Below are positions 32,429 to 44,400 of a stretch of 64,000 nucleotides of DNA, one piece after another. Every line of letters begins with the position of its first letter. Position 1 is the first letter of the stretch. Both the position numbers and the translations under genes were made by a program. The stretch comes from Parastagonospora avenae f. sp. tritici 18332-5 (taxonomy: Eukaryota; Ascomycota; Dothideomycetes; Pleosporales; Phaeosphaeriaceae): positions 1 through 64,000 of the forward strand of contig JAFJTR010000072.1 of NCBI GenBank assembly GCA_022559985.1, in the 5' to 3' direction. A model generated the notes under the pieces. That model did no database searches. It had not been told where the DNA came from and saw only the letters and a program-made list of their open reading frames with translations.

Positions 32429-34237
32429 CTACCTAAACAGCATCCTCCCCTGCACACCTGCCACCACCGAGTCTTCCCGCTCAGGCTCACACGCACCCAC
32501 CTTCTCCTCCTCCGGCGTACTCGCACCCGACGACGCTTTCGAACCCACCCCACCCTTCGGCGGCTTCAACCCATACACCGTATCCAGACTCTTCCGCATC
32601 TTATACTCCTTCTCGCCCCACGTCATTAAAAACCCGACACCCGCGACTACCGCAAACACAATCCACACACTCTTTAGCGACTGCGTGAACGCCTCGACGA
32701 TCTCCCTCTCCGCCTTCGCGCCAAATTTCTTCGTGAACTTGGCCGACGCGCGCGAATACGCCCGTCCATGCGCGAGTTTCGCCCGAGCGGCTGAAAAGGA
32801 TATGGACGGCAAGAACTGTGCAAAACGCACGTTGAACACTGCACCTGGAATTGCGACACCGAAGAGTGAGCCCGTGCCGCGCAGGAACGCCCACGAGCCC
32901 GCGCTCACGCCCGTTGTGGACTCGGGGAGCTTGACCTGCACGGCGGGCAGCATGGTGGAGATGACGATGCCGAAGCCCGATGCAGCGACGAGCTGAAACG
33001 ACAGCCACGCGCCGGTAGGCGTTTGTGAATCGAGAATGGCGCACAACCCCAGGCCGAGCGTCATGAGTGCGAAGCCGATGATGTGCATGGGCTTGTACTT
33101 GCCCCAGAACGACAGCAGGGGGCCGCCGATGGCCGCGAGCACGACGATGACGAGGGTGGTGGGCATGACTTCGATGCCGGATTTCGTCGGGGACGAGCCC
33201 TGGACGGCTTGGAAGAAGGGCGGCAGGTAGAATTGGAAGCCGTAGGTGACGAAGCCGTGGATGGTGGTGAGGGCGAAGGCGATGTTTGTTGTGCGGTTGG
33301 AGAAGACGTGGGGCGGCATGATCGGGTGGGCGCAGTAGGGCGAGCGCTCCCAGCATATGAAGGCGATCAGGCCCATTAGACCGAACATTAGGGGGAGGGC
33401 GACGGCCGGGTGGGACCAGGGGTTGGGGGCGCCGCCGGTGCTGAGGGCGACGAGGAGCATGACGACGGAGGCAGTGAGGATGGATGAGCCGATGTAGTCG
33501 ATTTTCTTGAGCTCGTCGAGGAGTTTGATGTCGCTGGCGTTGGCGCCGCCGCCGACGTTGAGGTAGAACCAGATGACGACAAGGGAAATTCCGCAGATGG
33601 GGATGTTGATTAGAAAGCACCAGCGCCAGCCATGCTCTGCGAAGACACCACCGAGCAAGGGGCCAAGAGTGGTTCCGACAGCGAAGGTGACATGCTTGAT
33701 AGCCAGGTAAGGTCCTCGTTTGCGCAGCGGGATGATATCGCAGAGTATCATCTCTGCAAAGAGATCAATACCACCAGTTCCCAGACCCTGAACAATCCTA
33801 CCAAAGATCAAGACGGCTCCTGAATTTGCCGCGCCGCAGATCGCACTTCCGACAGCAAAGACAAGGACAGCAAGCATTATGGGGTACTTACGTCCCCACA
33901 TATCCCCCAGCTGGCTATACAGCGGTTGGAAGATGGTACTCGCCAGGAGAAAGGCGGTAGCGACCCAAGAGAACTTGGTGCCGAGGTCGAGCGCGTCCGA
34001 GATGGTAGGGAGCGCGGTGTTGGTGACACTTCCCTCGAGTGCCGAGAGAAGGAGAGGTATGCAGATGGCGAGAAAGGATCGCCAGAAGCCTGCACCACGC
34101 TTCCACTCTGATGAAGCAGCTTCGGATGGGAGAGAGGGGGGAAGTGTTGGCCGACTGAACTTCTCACCAAGTTCAGCCCCTTGCACTTCGTTGGGCGAAG
34201 TGTCGGTGAGGGTGGACGAGGATCTTGGAGAAGACAT
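32429..34237 (-). CDS. MFS drug/toxin efflux transporter, DHA2 (14-TM) type
   Basis: 602-residue single-exon permease of the major facilitator superfamily, DHA2 drug:H+ antiporter family, in the plasma membrane. The N-terminal 60 residues are cytosolic and Ser/Thr/Pro-rich. Motif A appears as YSQLGDMWGRKYP after TM2, and the antiporter motif C region as GTTLGPLLGGVFAEHGWRW in TM5. The number of hydrophobic segments (about 14) and the length fit DHA2. The C-terminal tail is hydrophilic and acidic (STPEEEKVGACEPERED). Frames continue 36 codons upstream only from a TTG, so the ATG before MSSPRSSS was chosen. Homologues export azoles, host compounds or self-made metabolites; no biosynthetic genes adjoin, so the cargo is unknown. 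GC at third positions is clearly high across the gene. Confidence 0.92.
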   Translation of the reverse strand: MSSPRSSSTLTDTSPNEVQGAELGEKFSRPTLPPSLPSEAASSEWKRGAGFWRSFLAICIPLLLSALEGSVTNTALPTISDALDLGTKFSWVATAFLLASTIFQPLYSQLGDMWGRKYPIMLAVLVFAVGSAICGAANSGAVLIFGRIVQGLGTGGIDLFAEMILCDIIPLRKRGPYLAIKHVTFAVGTTLGPLLGGVFAEHGWRWCFLINIPICGISLVVIWFYLNVGGGANASDIKLLDELKKIDYIGSSILTASVVMLLVALSTGGAPNPWSHPAVALPLMFGLMGLIAFICWERSPYCAHPIMPPHVFSNRTTNIAFALTTIHGFVTYGFQFYLPPFFQAVQGSSPTKSGIEVMPTTLVIVVLAAIGGPLLSFWGKYKPMHIIGFALMTLGLGLCAILDSQTPTGAWLSFQLVAASGFGIVISTMLPAVQVKLPESTTGVSAGSWAFLRGTGSLFGVAIPGAVFNVRFAQFLPSISFSAARAKLAHGRAYSRASAKFTKKFGAKAEREIVEAFTQSLKSVWIVFAVVAGVGFLMTWGEKEYKMRKSLDTVYGLKPPKGGVGSKASSGASTPEEEKVGACEPEREDSVVAGVQGRMLFR

Positions 34238-34959
34238 TTTGAAATAGAACTCTGAGAATGCTTGCTGAAAATGTAAAGCTTCTATTAGAAACGTGAGCTC
34301 GTCGAGTGTCTGATGAAAAAGTAAAGAGAGGCCATTCTGCAGCAACTTTATACCTCACAATTCAAAAATTCTTCAAAAACTGTTGGATTTTCCCATGGTA
34401 TGTTGGGGTTCTTTTTTTCGAGAGTTGCGTCATGGGGTGGAATCCGTTTTAGAGCGTACCATGGTATGGACGTTGGTAAGACCCTGATCGGAACCCACAA
34501 CTTTCGAGAATTACTGCCCGGCGGCCGCGAGGGGAAGCCCGACAAGGCTCAGCAGCGCCAATAAAATTGCATGTGGCGTGCCCTATCAAGGTACCCGGAT
34601 GAACACATTGCCTTGTACCACTCGGTATTCCATGAAAAGCAGTGCATGTCTGCTCCCCAACCATTGATGCGCCGAAGCACTTTTGACATATCGGTAGGGA
34701 AACATGCTAGAAGCCATGAAATTGTGGAAATTTGAAAGGCACGATATCAACCGTGTCTTCGTAAGTTTTGCCTCGTATGCCAGCTCTAGCAAACCGTTAG
34801 TTTCAGCACCAAAACACAGTACCAGCAACTTACGCCCATGATCCATGGCACCAGATATGTGCCAGAGTCCCCGTTGCTACACGCCGCTCGATGATCTTTT
34901 TGGATGTTCTTCCGGTAGTGAGAAATCCTAGGCCCGGAAGGACACTTCACACCTGCCCT
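34238..34959. other. intergenic, no gene
   Basis: 722 bp with only short frames. If the truncated F-box gene once continued past its poly-G tract, it would have entered this stretch, but no LRR-like coding is seen here. Confidence 0.5.
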
Positions 34960-35535
34960 TCACCCCCCCCTCCCCATCGGATCCACCAACTCAAACCCAT
35001 CAAACCCCATCCTCCCCACGCGCGGCAAACTCCTGAGCAACAAACTCGCAATCGGCAGCGGATCCATGCCATCCCTCACCTGCTTGCACCAACTCTCCCT
35101 CTCTCCTTCCCTGACATACATCTCCACCATTTCCCTCACCACTCCATCCAAATCCGCATGCTCGGGCCAGGGCACCAGGTCGCCGCCATACGCGCGCCGC
35201 ACGCTGATGGAGCGCACGAGACTGCGATGTTTTGCGGATGTCCAGAGCATGAGGGTTAGCGGGCGCAGGTGTTTGAAGTTGGCGTGGGAGAGGGAGATGG
35301 TGGTGTAGAGGTGGGAAGTCGCTATGCGATTGAGGTTTTTGTTGACGAGGCAGAGAGAGTGTAGGTTGGGGGTGAAGTGACATATGCGGTCGAGGAGTTC
35401 TTCTGGGAGACGGGATAGGGGGGACGACGTCATTGCGAAGGGGCGATAAGGATAGGATGGTAATGATGATGAGATGGTGCAGAGGGAGATCTGGGGGATG
35501 AGAAACGGCCGAATGTTATAATGAAGGGGCGCCAT
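34960..35535 (-). CDS. Short F-box protein, probably truncated
   Basis: 191-residue frame. LSRLPEELLDRICHF followed by LHSLCLVNKNLNRIA and HLYTTISL is a clear fungal F-box with the usual next strand. The body then continues (LRPLTLMLWTSAKHRSLVRSISV) as in F-box proteins of 400-600 residues, but ends abruptly at GFELVDPMGRGG. The stop follows a GGGGAGGGGGGGG run, the kind of tract where a one-base slip shifts the frame. Downstream frames show no continuation that I can recognise. It is either a remnant or a gene with a homopolymer error. A second ATG at MTSSPLSRLPEE is the more usual start for this family. Confidence 0.6.
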   Translation of the reverse strand: MAPLHYNIRPFLIPQISLCTISSSLPSYPYRPFAMTSSPLSRLPEELLDRICHFTPNLHSLCLVNKNLNRIATSHLYTTISLSHANFKHLRPLTLMLWTSAKHRSLVRSISVRRAYGGDLVPWPEHADLDGVVREMVEMYVREGERESWCKQVRDGMDPLPIASLLLRSLPRVGRMGFDGFELVDPMGRGG

Positions 35536-36020
35536 GATGTCTTACATATTGTTGGCTTGAGCGCTCGTGACGGAGTGATGTGGATGAAGGAGGCTTGACG
35601 CAACTGCCGAAGCCACAGGGCTGGGGCGCATCATCCATCACGGTTCGGCAGGGACGATCGACGAATGCGACGGCGTACCCCGCCCCCCACTATCTTGCAT
35701 TCGAGTGAATGATAGCAATGTTCTCAAGTGTTTAGAGTGTATGCATTACGGTACTCATCTGAACGGCTCGATCTACTTCAGTCGCTCGATCCACTTCAGT
35801 TCTAGTGTCGCTGTTTGCAGTCTTTGATTCTACAATATACGCGATACTTTGGACTCCACACGATTGTACAGTATTCAGCATGTGAACGTTAGCACGTAGT
35901 CAATGCTCGCCAAGTATGCCTCTTCTATTTTCTATCCATCTACGACTTTTATAATCATTCAACATGCCTCCCGTTCAAACACCCACCATACCTCCCATGA
36001 ACAATTTGCACTTCTAAACT
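35536..36020. other. intergenic, 485 bp
   Basis: Promoter of the F-box gene and 3' region of the SET gene. It contains a near-duplicate GGCTCGATCTACTTCAGT / CGCTCGATCCACTTCAGT about 20 bp apart near 35765-35800. No gene. Confidence 0.5.
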
Positions 36021-36629
36021 CTACGCACCGTTCTTCCTCCTCTCCTCCAACATCTCCTGCACATGTCCATTCAACCAATACTCCCCCAGTACATCCTCGC
36101 CCATATCCGCCGCGCCACTAATCATCCTCTTACACCCCTTCTCCCCACACCCACACTCAAACGGCTGCGCCATCTTCCACTCGGTACTCGGGTACCAAAA
36201 CGTCAGCTCGTCGCCCTCCTTCAAGTCCCTGTCTGGCGCTACGCGGACCTCCCAGCGCGCCATGTCGAACACTAAGCTGGGCCGACACGAGTGGTTGATG
36301 TACACGAGGTCGCAGTTCAGCTCGATGTGTAGGTCGCGTGACGCTTGCACGGAGGAGTAGGCGACGACAGCGGGGGTCGGTGTGGTTATCCGGGCGAAGA
36401 TGGAGTTGGCGGGCAGTGAGACGAGGGAGATGGAGCGGCTGGCGAAGGAGCCGGGGTTGCGCTCGACGCGGAGGAGGCGCGTGAGGTCGGGTTTGACCCA
36501 GGCGGGGATGGTGGAGGCCTCTGCCTTGGGATAGACAGTCGGTGGTGTTGTGGTGGTAGTTTTGGCGTGCGGTTTGCTGCCATTCGAAGCGGGTGGAGGG
36601 GTCGCGGTGGTAGCTGAAGGGGGAGACAT
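36021..36629 (-). CDS. Small SET-domain protein
   Basis: 202-residue single-exon protein with the C-terminal half of a SET domain. The Asn-His-Ser-Cys box is NHSCRPSLVFDM, then DELTFWYPSTEW, then a post-SET Cys cluster FECGCGEKGCKRMI. SET proteins transfer methyl groups from AdoMet to lysine. The fungal small-SET group has many members of unknown substrate. The Asn that follows Pro in the classical NHSCxPN box is Ser here, and the N-terminal GxG box is not obvious (GSFASRSI). Activity is therefore uncertain. The first 45 residues are Thr/Pro/Ala-rich and disordered. The ATG is the first in frame and lies 34 bp from an opposing open frame that I do not regard as a gene. Confidence 0.75.
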   Translation of the reverse strand: MSPPSATTATPPPASNGSKPHAKTTTTTPPTVYPKAEASTIPAWVKPDLTRLLRVERNPGSFASRSISLVSLPANSIFARITTPTPAVVAYSSVQASRDLHIELNCDLVYINHSCRPSLVFDMARWEVRVAPDRDLKEGDELTFWYPSTEWKMAQPFECGCGEKGCKRMISGAADMGEDVLGEYWLNGHVQEMLEERRKNGA

Positions 36630-37261
36630 GGTGGTCTATATTGAGTTCAGACGGTAAGGACTGATGTCTACGAAATACTTGTCAATAGTAAAAGTTGTTA
36701 TTTGCTTCAGTGAGGGGTCGTATTTGCTTAGGGTCAGCTTCACGACAGCAATTCACTGGGGACAGATGCCCCTCATTCAACCTCGCTTCTTGGGCGTGCT
36801 AGGCCCACTGCAGAAGCTGTTTTTCCATAGCTGTGGAGATGCTGCGGCTTGTTCCATATGGCCGGAAGTCTTTCAGTGTCTGTTGAGGCAGTGCGGCAGA
36901 CAAAGACCCGAGGTACAAGGTGTTGCACGGCTGGCGAATGCCTTCGTGGGGCTTACTGCCTATGTAAAATGTACAGTAAGAGCAAGTCTACAAGGTTCGG
37001 GTCAGGATCAAGGCCCTGGAAGTCTTGCGTGGGAGCTGCATGTGGAGGCTCTGGTGGTGACGTTCCGGCGGTTGTTCCGGCGCGAGCCTTTTGTTTGCCG
37101 AGGCTATCGAATGCAGTCTAGCGCAGCACGTGTATGCTGGTGGTCAATTAATGGACAGGATTTGAGTAATGGGGAATTGGCATCATGTGCTTGGAATGCT
37201 GTACTGTCATTTCCGATGCAAATGCAAGACCATATGCGATCATTGCACGACTCTCATTCCC
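36630..37261. other. intergenic, 632 bp
   Basis: Upstream region of the SET gene and 3' region of the permease gene. A 218-codon plus-strand frame crosses it but looks non-coding (Cys-rich, no motif, overlaps the permease C-terminus). Confidence 0.55.
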
Positions 37262-38977
37262 CTATAATGTCTCCTTTGGCCGCTCTGCACCGGACCCGCT
37301 ACCCTCTCCGTCACTGCTGATCACGCTTGCGCTTTCCAATCCCATCTTGCTGGTATCGTATCCATTCGCCAACAGATACTCTCTGAACTTGATGTCCTCC
37401 TGTTCAATAGTATCTTGGCCGATATGTGGGAGCAAGAGAACCAGTCCAGCAGCAAGGAACGCCAGACTCGAAGCCACGAAGAACGGGTTCCGACCTGCCG
37501 CGATCGTGTCGGCACCTGCTGCTTTCTGGATGGCGTCGAGGGCGTACGAGCCTGCAAAGGCACCGATCTTGCCAAACGCAGCAGCAAAGCCGTAATATTG
37601 ACCTCTGATGAAAATCAGCATTTTTGTTCCCGATACAACCTAATGAAGCAAATCATACCTGATTCCAGTCGCACACGTCTTCGAAGCGATGAGCCCAATG
37701 TTGTCACCAGGCCCAAACTCGCCCAGAGCCAAGAATATGCCGTAGACGACAACAAACCCAGCAACGTTCTTGGGGTCGTTCAGATAGGGGTAGCATCCTG
37801 CCATGATGAAGCCGATCAAACCTTGGAGGGCCACGCCAATGAACAGCGTCTTCTTCGGGCCCATGGACGGCATGTCTGCCACGAAAGCACCAGCCAGACA
37901 GCCAGGCATGTAGAAGAAGTTGATCAGGATGTTCCACGCAAGCGACTTCCACAATGGCGCTGATTCACCGAGGAGATTCGCCAGGATCGACGTCGAGTAG
38001 ATACCGAACGAGTACGCGCTGAAATCGTAGATGAACCAGATAACGCTCACAATGCTGAGTCTGTACCAGTAAAACTTAATGACCAGCAACCATGGCGTCT
38101 TCGCTTTCGCAAGCGACTCGCGCTTGAATGCTTCGGGCTCCGACAGCTTCAGACGAAGGTATAGTAGCGAAAGTGGTGGTATAACTCCGATACCGAGGCA
38201 GACGCGCCATGCGATTCGCAGACCGTGGAGCGAGTCTCCTGTGATGACTACAACGATGGTAGCGACGATCGCAGAGATGAAGAACGCGAGGTCGATTTGG
38301 ACGTTGGTGAAGAGAATGAACCATTTATTGCGTGACCCTTCTTTCAGCTCGCCGGTCGACTCGGCGCATCCGACACTGCCTGCTGGGTATTCTCCTCCGA
38401 TGCCTTTTTATATGAGTGTCAAGACCACGCATTTCCGTTCTGGAGTTACTCACCGATACCCAAGAAGAAGCGATACGCGACAAGCGCAGAAAGCAGACCA
38501 GTCGGACTACCCCCAGCTCCATACGAGCCCGTCCCCAGTGCAGCGAACAAGATGATAATAATCGTCGAAGCGAACAGCGACCACTTCCTCGAGAAGTGAT
38601 CTGACGTATAACCAAAGAACAGCATCCCCACCACCGTCCCTGCAAACGTGATACTCGCGACATTCGCCTGCGCCGACGAACTCGCGTACGCTGTTGGGTA
38701 TATCCTCTTGAGCATGGTATTGACGGGTCCGATGATCTAGACATCTTGGTCAGCTTACAATCTTTCCAATTGTTCGGCCGATGCAAAAGTCGCTCTTGGA
38801 AGTAGTCGCGTGAGGAAGTCGCACATTGTTAAGATACCCATCACTAAACAAACCCGCGCCGCACGCAATCACAGGCCATAGGCGCTCCCATCTCCCCTTC
38901 TCCGTCCTCGCGACACTGATCCTGCGCTCGGCATCGCCGTCGTGGCTATCGGGCTGCTTCTCGGTCGCGGAAGCCAT
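37262..38977 (-). CDS. Glycerophosphoinositol/phosphate permease, GIT1 type (MFS)
   Basis: MFS transporter of the phosphate:H+ symporter group, closest in appearance to GIT1, which takes up glycerophospho-inositol or -choline. Exons 38977-38825, 38736-38454, 38403-37659 and 37604-37262 give 507 residues. Introns are 88, 50, 54 bp and all joins keep the frame. TM1 carries LFSDGYLNNIIGPVNTMLKRIY, the GIT1/PHO84-like D-G-Y-x-N signature. TM2 is followed by GYTSDHFSRKWSL (motif A). ALVAYRFFLGIGIGGEYPAGS is the conserved TM4 segment, and WRVCLGIGVIPPL follows in the second half. Twelve TMs are expected. Phosphate-starvation control is likely from the family, but no site was verified here. The last TM region ends in an acidic tail. 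Confidence 0.9.
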
Positions 38978-39899
38978 GATTGTTCAATGTCCAGGCTCGT
39001 TATCGCAGCGTAGGTATCTTTCTCGTCGGCCTGCGATTGCACGGAGCTATGATGACATGCGGCGGCAATCCTGAGGGTTATATGCCCTCGCGCAATCGCT
39101 GTCGCTAGGTGCGACCCTGTGCCGCCTGTTGCGCCTCTCAAGGCCCTGTGATCGCCGCCTTCAACCAGTAATCCGGCGCCGAAAGTATGCACGTCACACG
39201 AGCCACCTGCCTGCCGTCTTCTTACCACCTATACCCGACCAAACACACACAATTCAAAATACCCACCACCTCAGCTTCCACCATGAAATCCCAAGTGAAG
39301 ACCTTTCCGCAATGCTATAAATACCCAACAATAAACTCCCCTCGACCCTTCTCTTCTACACAACTCCCACCTCCTATTTCTCGACAGAATGATGGCGTAT
39401 GGCCAAGCTTTCGCCGCCCCAGGCAAGCCTTGACACATCCCCGCAAACTCGGCGCCACCGACGCTTGTGCGCGCGAGGTGGAAAGCTTGCGAGGTGGGTC
39501 CGGCGCTGGGTTCCGTTGCGAACGAGCATGTGCAAAGGCCCCCGGCGACATGTTCCAACAAGTGCCAAGTGGACTTTTTGTCGGCATGTTAGATGAGATT
39601 TTCGGGTGGTTGGTGTTGGTTTTGCGAGAGACGGGAAGATATCGTGGGCGGGTTGCGATGGGAGAATTTGTGCGGGTGAAGGGAGGGACGGGAGTAGAAG
39701 ATGGAAGACCGAAGGGCTGGGGGGCTGTACGTTATTACTCGTGAATGCGAAGACACGGCAAACTCATCGCGCCATCACAGAATTCGCAAGATGCGAAAGA
39801 TGGAAGAACGTATATCTATTGACTGCGCACAGAGCTGCATCCCAGGGTATCACGCTAACAAACACACATGCATTACACAAACCGTCTGTCAAAGACGCT
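38978..39899. other. intergenic, no supported gene
   Basis: 922 bp between two same-strand genes. Several frames of 60-190 codons overlap on both strands around 39.2-39.8 kb with no domain. Treated as permease promoter plus 3' region of the next gene. Confidence 0.5.
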
Positions 39900-41487
39900 C
39901 TACCGACTCTCCATCCTCCTAAGCTGCTCAGGTGTAACGTCCGTCTTGCGGATATCCGTCGTCGTCGACCCAGCCGTGTTCTGCCTGTCCATCTCAGCGA
40001 ACCAGTCCTTCGAGTTCTGCTGCGTTACACTGAGGTTGCGGTCTGCGGTTGGCGTGCGGCACAAGTTGCGCGTCGACTCGTGCGATGCGCGGGGTCCGTT
40101 CTCGAAACCCATGGTCCTGCCGTTGGAGGAGGCAGTACTTGGCTTATGCCCGTGGTGGGTTCGTGAAGCAGGGTGTTCGTATGATTTTGTGATGACGCTG
40201 AGTCTGTTGGACTTGCTGCCGTAGTCGTCCTTTGACTCTTCAAGCTTTGTCCATGGGCCCTGATCTGCGAGGTCGATTTCACCGCTGGTCGAGAAACTGG
40301 CTCCGCGGACTGTGTTCTCGACGCGGACTTCGATTTCGTTGACGACCCAGATCTTGTTGGTGGCCATGCTGGCGATAACGGGCCAGAAGATAGGGATAGA
40401 TGCGGCGATGATGGCGATGTTGACTTCAAGGACGGAGAAAACGTAGACAATCGGCGTGTGGTAGGGCATGTCAATGATGGGGATCGTGCCGGCGCGGTTG
40501 ACAGAAAGTGAGATCAATCGACCGACTGAGAGAGCGCATACACTGGACTTTTGTTAGTGTCCCTGAATACATAATTGCGGAGCATCATGGCCACTTACAT
40601 TATCCCGAGAGTGAAGAGAGTGATCAGACCTGCTCTACTCTTTCCAGCAAGCCTCAACATGCCCAGAAACGGTATCGGCAAGAGTAGCACGAGCATGTCT
40701 AGAACCATGTTGCTGGCAGAATGACCGGCAAACATGGGGAAGAACACCTCTGGATCTTTGCTGCCCCAGCCGATACACTTTCCTGGCTTCTGCAGATTCC
40801 ACTCTTTGTCAATCGGCTGGCATGGAAATAGGGCCAGCATACAGAAGGCGAAACCCCAAAGTGAACAGATAGTAATAAGACCGATAGTGACCCAACGAGC
40901 AAGACGGTACTGGGCAGTGGATGTTGAAGATGCAGTCTCGGCAAACAGGCGGAGAAACTGGAACAGGATGGCAAGCTTGATGAACGTAGCACTGATACAG
41001 TACGCCGCGTTCGTCACATAGATGTGCTGATCTATGTTAACCAAGGTACTCTTAGACATCGGGAAGGGACAATCTGTACTTACTCTGAAGTAGTCGGAGA
41101 GCTGCCGAGGGCTCAACGTCCAAAGATGCAGACCAAGTCCATCCCCAGGCACTACGATGGTTAGTTGGAAGGATCGCATTTCGAGAAACAAGAGTCACTT
41201 ACTGAGGCACACGAAAGCGTCGCCCACAACACTTGCAAAGCCGGCAAGCAAAACGAACAGGTCATCCCAGCCCCATAGCCTATCACGGAAACGAACCCAT
41301 AAACGAAGACTGATGACAAACACAGCCGATACCTTGAGCGTCTTGTTAACATCGCCAAGATACATAAACGAAGGGAACAGATTCATACCAAAAACGTGAC
41401 CGTAAGGCTTATGATGGTTCGAGGGAGATTGACGTTCGGCAAATTAGCATTATCGGGGTGGTCCCTGGGATTCGCATAGGAAGTCAT
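39900..41487 (-). CDS. Rhodopsin-domain (PTH11-type) integral membrane protein
   Basis: 451-residue seven-TM protein of the fungal rhodopsin-domain family that includes PTH11-like receptors. Five exons: 41487-41401, 41332-41203, 41151-41084, 41026-40599 and 40542-39900. Hallmarks are RLWVRFRDRLWGWDDLFVLLAG (TM1/2), GDGLGLHLWTLSP, YFRHIYVTNAAYCISATFIKL, CQPIDKEWN and MLVLLLPIPFLGMLRL. The internal joins are clear. The first intron uses a weak GTCACG donor; without it the gene would start at 41386 (MNLFPSFMY), which lacks the typical polar N-terminus. The C-terminal 150 residues are cytosolic, Ser/Thr/Asn-rich and probably phosphorylated, ending TPEQLRRMESR. PTH11 itself senses surfaces in Magnaporthe. 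Ligands for most members are unknown. Confidence 0.85.
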
Positions 41488-44400
41488 TGTTGCTGATGCG
41501 CTCTGCGCCGGTAAGGGAATCCAATCGTGAAGGCTTCAGGTCCAATGATTGATCGTTCGTATACGATGTAAGGAGTAAAGCTGTTTTCTACCTCCTACAT
41601 GTTCCGAATTGATGATGTAAACGAGTAGACGGGCCTCGTACAGTGCTCTTACACACCTTGGTCGTACAGATCCAGGATTAGTACGCAAAGCGAGGCTGAG
41701 TGGAGGAGGGTCTAGGAGACCATATAGCAGCAGCGAGGTCCAGGGTCAAGATTACCGGGGAAACTAAAACTTGGTGTGCAGTATCAGTGCTTCACTTCCC
41801 AGGCTAGGTGCCCTGCCCTAGCGAACATCCCTTTAGGTTGTCCTTCTGCGGGACCCTCCTTAGCATGCCCGAATCCCTGTTGCCAAGGGGCGTTTGGTTC
41901 CTATCCTAGTCAGTATGTGACGTTGGACACTGTTTTCGGACCCCGGGAGCTTGAGCTTGGTCAACGCAGCGGTCCGGTCGAGGCAGCAGAAATGCAGTGC
42001 ATGTGTGAGAGTGTGGTCGTTGGCTCACCACTGCCACATCACAAAAGTTAATATTTCTTCTGAATTGGAAGGTAACTCGTGAGCTACAGGTCGAAGTTTA
42101 GGTTCGTTGGGTGTTCGGGAGCTCTGATTGGCGGATACCCCTCAGAACAGCCTCGTGCCAGACTAGGTGAAACAGGACAGACAAAACCTTGTTCACTAGT
42201 CAAGCGAATGGGTCTGGGTCAGTCAAAGTGTTCACCGTTTGTCCTGCGCCAACCTTTCCTCATCGCACTTTGACGTCCGGCCCTACTGTCGGTCTGACTT
42301 ATCGAGGTACTCGGGAAGGATTCGAAGCGGAAGGCCTGCGCGAGAGAGCACGGCGTTCTGTGCCTCGCGCGCGTGCAGGCAACGTACGTACTTCTGCGGC
42401 TCAGTCTTCATCTCACAACTCTGTGGCGATCATTTTGAAACCCGATACCAAGCTTCAATTGGAGTAAGAGCCGCGCCGTACACCTAAGTTCTCACTGCAA
42501 GCGAGCTTGTATAGAAAAGGATTGCCCTAGCCTCAGTCGCTTGGCCAGTGGATCCGTCTGCGGGTGTAAGTTAGCGCGTGCTACAGCAACGGCCCACGTT
42601 GCAAGGGTGGCTGCTGCAGGCCATCTAAACGGGAGCCGTTTCGAAGGGTGTTTCCCTCTAAAGAGATGCCAAATTGTCATGAACATGGTGATCAATTGTT
42701 TGGCTTGTGGACCCTTCCCAAGGGCTACCCACGGCGGCACGTTGCGATCGCAACTCGGCACTTCTCAGTGAGCATACCAAGACCGACAGCCCGCAATCCT
42801 TTAGTTGGTGGACATGCAAGATGATCGAACAGGCTGTCCCAAATCTGCATCTCTCGGGGTTGTCAAACGTGGCTGTGGACACCTTTCATATGGTGCCGCA
42901 CTGCACGCTGCGGTCATCAAGCAGCGGGCCCGCGGTGCAACCCCGAAAGAGGCTCGGGACTAATAAAAGAGCCACTGACCACCGGTTTGGCTCCGCGAGC
43001 GCCGTCGATTTCACAAGGCCCGACTGCAGCAGTGTGACTGCCAGCTGGTGGTGTGCAGATGTGGTGCAGTCGCATCATTGTGTCGCTAGGTAGTCGTGTC
43101 ACAACTAGCTGCTGCTCCATTGACATGCTGGATCCTGGTCGCCCGTCGATAATCCACAGATTCCCATCCGGCACACTTTCCGCGAGGTGTTGCTGATCCG
43201 GCATGTCGTAGTGTCATCACCACGTCGCTGGGATGGGCATGCGTGTCGCTTTTGCGGGGTGTGGTGAAACACCAAGGCGGGTGACGAGGCGAAGCGGGCG
43301 ATATATCGCCGAGTGTAACCAAGCGAAGTGCTGTGGGCAACCACGTTGCGACCCAGAGGCAAGGCACAGGTATCAACGCACCCTCCTATATCTCACGCTT
43401 TCCCCACGCATTTAAGATTCGCGCATACTTATCACAATCAAGTCACAATCAAAAGTCAATTTCCGTACCAAGGTAAAAGAAATTATAACCTTTTATGGCC
43501 AACATGTATTCGCCTGCAGGAACCTTGCTTTTGCTCTGTTCTGCAAGCGATGTCGTACCAAGCAGTATCCGTCAAACACCATGCCACCATCTCGGACAAA
43601 AAATAGTCGTGCGTGCAGGCAATACGGACTACGCGATCTCGCCGCCTCTTAAGCAATAAGGCCGATCATATGGGTATTCAACTGCATCGCGTATGTTCTC
43701 CGTGTAGAACCCTCAGGGGTACTGCATCCCACGTGGGCTTCACGTTGCTCTAGGCAAAGCAATAGACGCTAGCACTCGACCGAGCCTCAGGTTTCTATCG
43801 AAGAACAGGTTAGACGGTTCGCGCGGTTGAGGCGAAAAGTCGAGTTGTCGCATACTGCATGGTAACGGCATAACGACGGAATCACATTTGCATCTAGCCT
43901 TTGGATGTAATCGGTCCTACGATGCAGGTGTAGAGCTATGAGACAACGAAAGAAAACAGCGCAATGCAGTCGAGAATGTGCGAATGTGCGGAACCAGCTT
44001 TTACTGTTCGACTTCTTGTCTTCACACCTGCTGCAGTGTAAACCATCGCCTCACAATCCACCACGCCAAAGTTTCCCTGGAACCCATCTACACATACATA
44101 CATGCAAACGTTCTCTTCCATAGCTCCACCCAGCTACACCCACAGCACTCATGCAGTCTCAACTCATACACCTGCATCTATAAAACACTCGCCTCCACTC
44201 TCTACACCACCGGTACTACCACTTTCGCACCACCTGTTCATCCAGCTCCACCAAGCATGTAGACTGCATATCCCAAACACTCATCTCCACTCCCTATGTA
44301 GACTACTGCCAGCGCAATTGCACCATTTCTACACCCATCTCCACCTTATTATCTACACATATATCCACCTCACCATCACACACTTGTCCCCACCCCATCT

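Noticed and set aside
32601..33620. 339-codon frame overlapping the DHA2 transporter
   Set aside because: Arg/His/Pro-rich shadow frame of the transporter on the same strand.
36664..37320. 218-codon plus-strand frame starting with ATG
   Set aside because: Random-looking, Cys-rich composition, no motif, and its 3' end overlaps the well-supported C-terminus of the GIT1-type permease on the other strand.
42500..43400. Coding potential suggested by many overlapping frames
   Set aside because: Frames on both strands in all phases without ATG, motif or splice sites indicate base composition, not genes.
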